Assembly (NCBI GenBank): GCA_018005585.1
Contig: JAGMZX010000012.1
Span: 25,253 to 67,049, forward strand
Direction: 5' to 3'
From: Candidatus Hydrogenedentota bacterium
GTDB lineage: Bacteria > Hydrogenedentota > Hydrogenedentia > Hydrogenedentales > JAGMZX01
Length of the DNA stretch: 41,797 nucleotides
In this document: in pieces, positions 40,667-41,797 of the stretch
Layout of the letters: each line of letters opens with the position of its first letter
Numbering within the stretch: position 1 is the stretch's first letter
Made by a program: the position numbers and the translations under genes
Notes under the pieces: model-generated
What the model saw: the letters and a program-made list of their open reading frames with translations, nothing else
The model's database searches: none
Told to the model about the DNA's origin: nothing

Positions 40667-41797
40667 GTTTTGTATTACCAAATCTGGATTGCAGAGTGTC
40701 ATTCGCCGCGTCCGTCTCTTGTTGATTCCCGGATTGCTGGCCGTCTGGAGTCTCGCGGCCGCAGCAGCGACTCCGCGTATTCTGTACGTCGGCGATAGCT
40801 GGACCGCCTATCCGTGGCAACAGGACCCGCCCGCGCTGCGCGACGCACTGGACGAATATGGATTGGGTCAGTACGAGGAAAACGGCGACTTGGCGCTGTA
40901 TCGCGCGACAGCCGCCGACTGGGACACAGCGGACCCCCTCGCCCAGATAACGGCCAAGCTCGTCCAATACCCGACGATTGACATCATACACATCAGCCTT
41001 GGCGGCAATGACATCAATATGGGCTGGCGCGACGCGGCGGACAAGGAAGCCTTCCTCGACGTCACGGCGCAGCATATCCGGAATATCGCCCTGCACTGTC
41101 TGAACGTGCGGCCCAATGTGCGCGTGGCCATTTCCAGCTATGACTACCTGAACATCTCCGAGGGGTTCACCTATAACGAATACGGCCTCGTCACCGGTGC
41201 CGACATGGGCGTCACGCTGGCGTATGTCCTGTACGGGTTCTCGGTGCCCGTCACGGTCCTAGACGTGTTGAACAATCAGAACACGATGAACGATGTCTTC
41301 ATCGGCCTGGAACAGCGCAAGCTCAACGTCGCGCGCGAGCTGGACCGTGTCGCCTATCTGCACCATTTCGGCCTGATGCAGGCGGCCTACGGCATCCCCA
41401 GCTTGGGCATCCCGCCCAATGTGCCCGACGGCCTCCCCGACGGCCCTTCTAACGACTACGCGGACTTCCCCGGCGGTAATCGCGACCTCTTCAGCCCAAA
41501 GGAAGCCATGGTCAACTCCGATGACGGCATCGACCCGATTCACTTGAACGAGGGCGGATTCCTCTGGCTGATGCGCAATGCGATTCTACAGGTGTATTAC
41601 GCTTGGCTGATAGACTCCATCCCGCCATCGGTCAGCGGCGTCGCGCGCGCGGCGGGCGCCGCGAACCCGACCTACGCTGATGCGGTGGACTTCACCGTGA
41701 CGTTCTCCGAACCCGTCACCGGCGTGGACAACGCCGATTTCGCCGTGGACGCCGGCAGCGGCATCGCGGGCGCTGCGATTGCCGAAGTGCAGGGCAG
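40659..41797 (+). CDS. secreted SGNH/GDSL hydrolase with Ig-like tail (3' end missing)
   Basis: The frame runs from ATG 40659 off the window edge (about 379 residues seen). GGGGGA lies 6 nt before the ATG. After a basic N-terminus a signal helix (LLLIPGLLAVWSLAAAAATP) leads into RILYVGDSWTAYPW, block I with the nucleophilic Ser of GDS. Block III appears as ISLGGNDINMGW, and block V as IDPIHLNEGGFLWL, giving the Asp-x-x-His pair. SGNH enzymes are esterases, often acting on acylated polysaccharides. From about 335 (PSVSGVARAAGAANPTYADA, VTFSEPVTGVDNADFAV) an Ig-like repeat of the bacterial surface type begins and continues beyond the window. Confidence 0.85.
   Translation, partial: MESFCITKSGLQSVIRRVRLLLIPGLLAVWSLAAAAATPRILYVGDSWTAYPWQQDPPALRDALDEYGLGQYEENGDLALYRATAADWDTADPLAQITAKLVQYPTIDIIHISLGGNDINMGWRDAADKEAFLDVTAQHIRNIALHCLNVRPNVRVAISSYDYLNISEGFTYNEYGLVTGADMGVTLAYVLYGFSVPVTVLDVLNNQNTMNDVFIGLEQRKLNVARELDRVAYLHHFGLMQAAYGIPSLGIPPNVPDGLPDGPSNDYADFPGGNRDLFSPKEAMVNSDDGIDPIHLNEGGFLWLMRNAILQVYYAWLIDSIPPSVSGVARAAGAANPTYADAVDFTVTFSEPVTGVDNADFAVDAGSGIAGAAIAEVQG

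Overview
The window is about 41.8 kb of high-GC bacterial chromosome, densely coded on both strands. It holds 34 protein-coding genes, two of them cut by the window edges. I see no rRNA, tRNA, CRISPR array, transposase or phage module. A Gram-negative-type envelope is indicated by a TolC-type outer-membrane protein, several lipobox lipoproteins, a heptosyltransferase-family enzyme and a Tat-exported TIM-barrel protein. The mix of a futalosine menaquinone pathway, a haem-bearing hydrazine-synthase-alpha-like giant protein, secreted beta-helix, SGNH and TIM-barrel proteins, and a radical SAM/glycosyltransferase envelope cluster resembles Planctomycetes-type or Hydrogenedentota-type genomes. That placement is inference; no marker gene here fixes the taxon.

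Layout. 1-3.8 kb: a secreted beta-helix protein (partial), a six-helix membrane protein, and a T4 Rnl1-like RNA ligase. 4-5.9 kb: surE behind a near-consensus promoter, a hairpin-rich gap, then a YqaA/VTT membrane protein. 5.8-11.2 kb (minus): a beta-propeller lipoprotein and an unusual fusion of an ABC substrate-binding domain to a TolC-like channel. 11.5-15.2 kb (plus): a secreted helical protein, then nnrE-thpR-yggT family-pcm, which are small repair and housekeeping genes. 15.2-19.6 kb (minus): an overlapping envelope-glycan operon of a GT39-like membrane glycosyltransferase with a jelly-roll tail, a GT9 enzyme and a radical SAM protein. 19.8-22.1 kb (minus): an orphan YtrA-type GntR regulator with a perfect dyad in its leader, rsmI, and a glucuronokinase-like GHMP kinase. 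22.3-23.7 kb (plus): an acyl-CoA thioesterase and a Tat-exported sugar isomerase-like protein.

23.7-28.8 kb (minus) is a tightly coupled five-gene operon: SCP2-like lipid-binding protein, RND exporter, adenylate-forming enzyme, alpha/beta hydrolase and TPR protein, joined by 1-4 bp stop/start overlaps. It diverges from 29.1-34.5 kb (plus), the menaquinone genes mqnE-mqnA-mqnC-mqnD followed by two unknown genes and a strong intrinsic terminator. The minus-strand operon is my best candidate for an undescribed system. It could load, activate and move a lipid or isoprenoid compound, possibly linked to the neighbouring quinone pathway. No function has been assigned from sequence alone.

34.6-41.8 kb (plus): a 1379-residue exported protein combining LamG, a propeller/hydrazine-synthase-alpha-like region, two CxxCH haem sites and a second C-terminal propeller; a TIM-barrel-like lipoprotein; and a partial SGNH hydrolase with an Ig-like tail.
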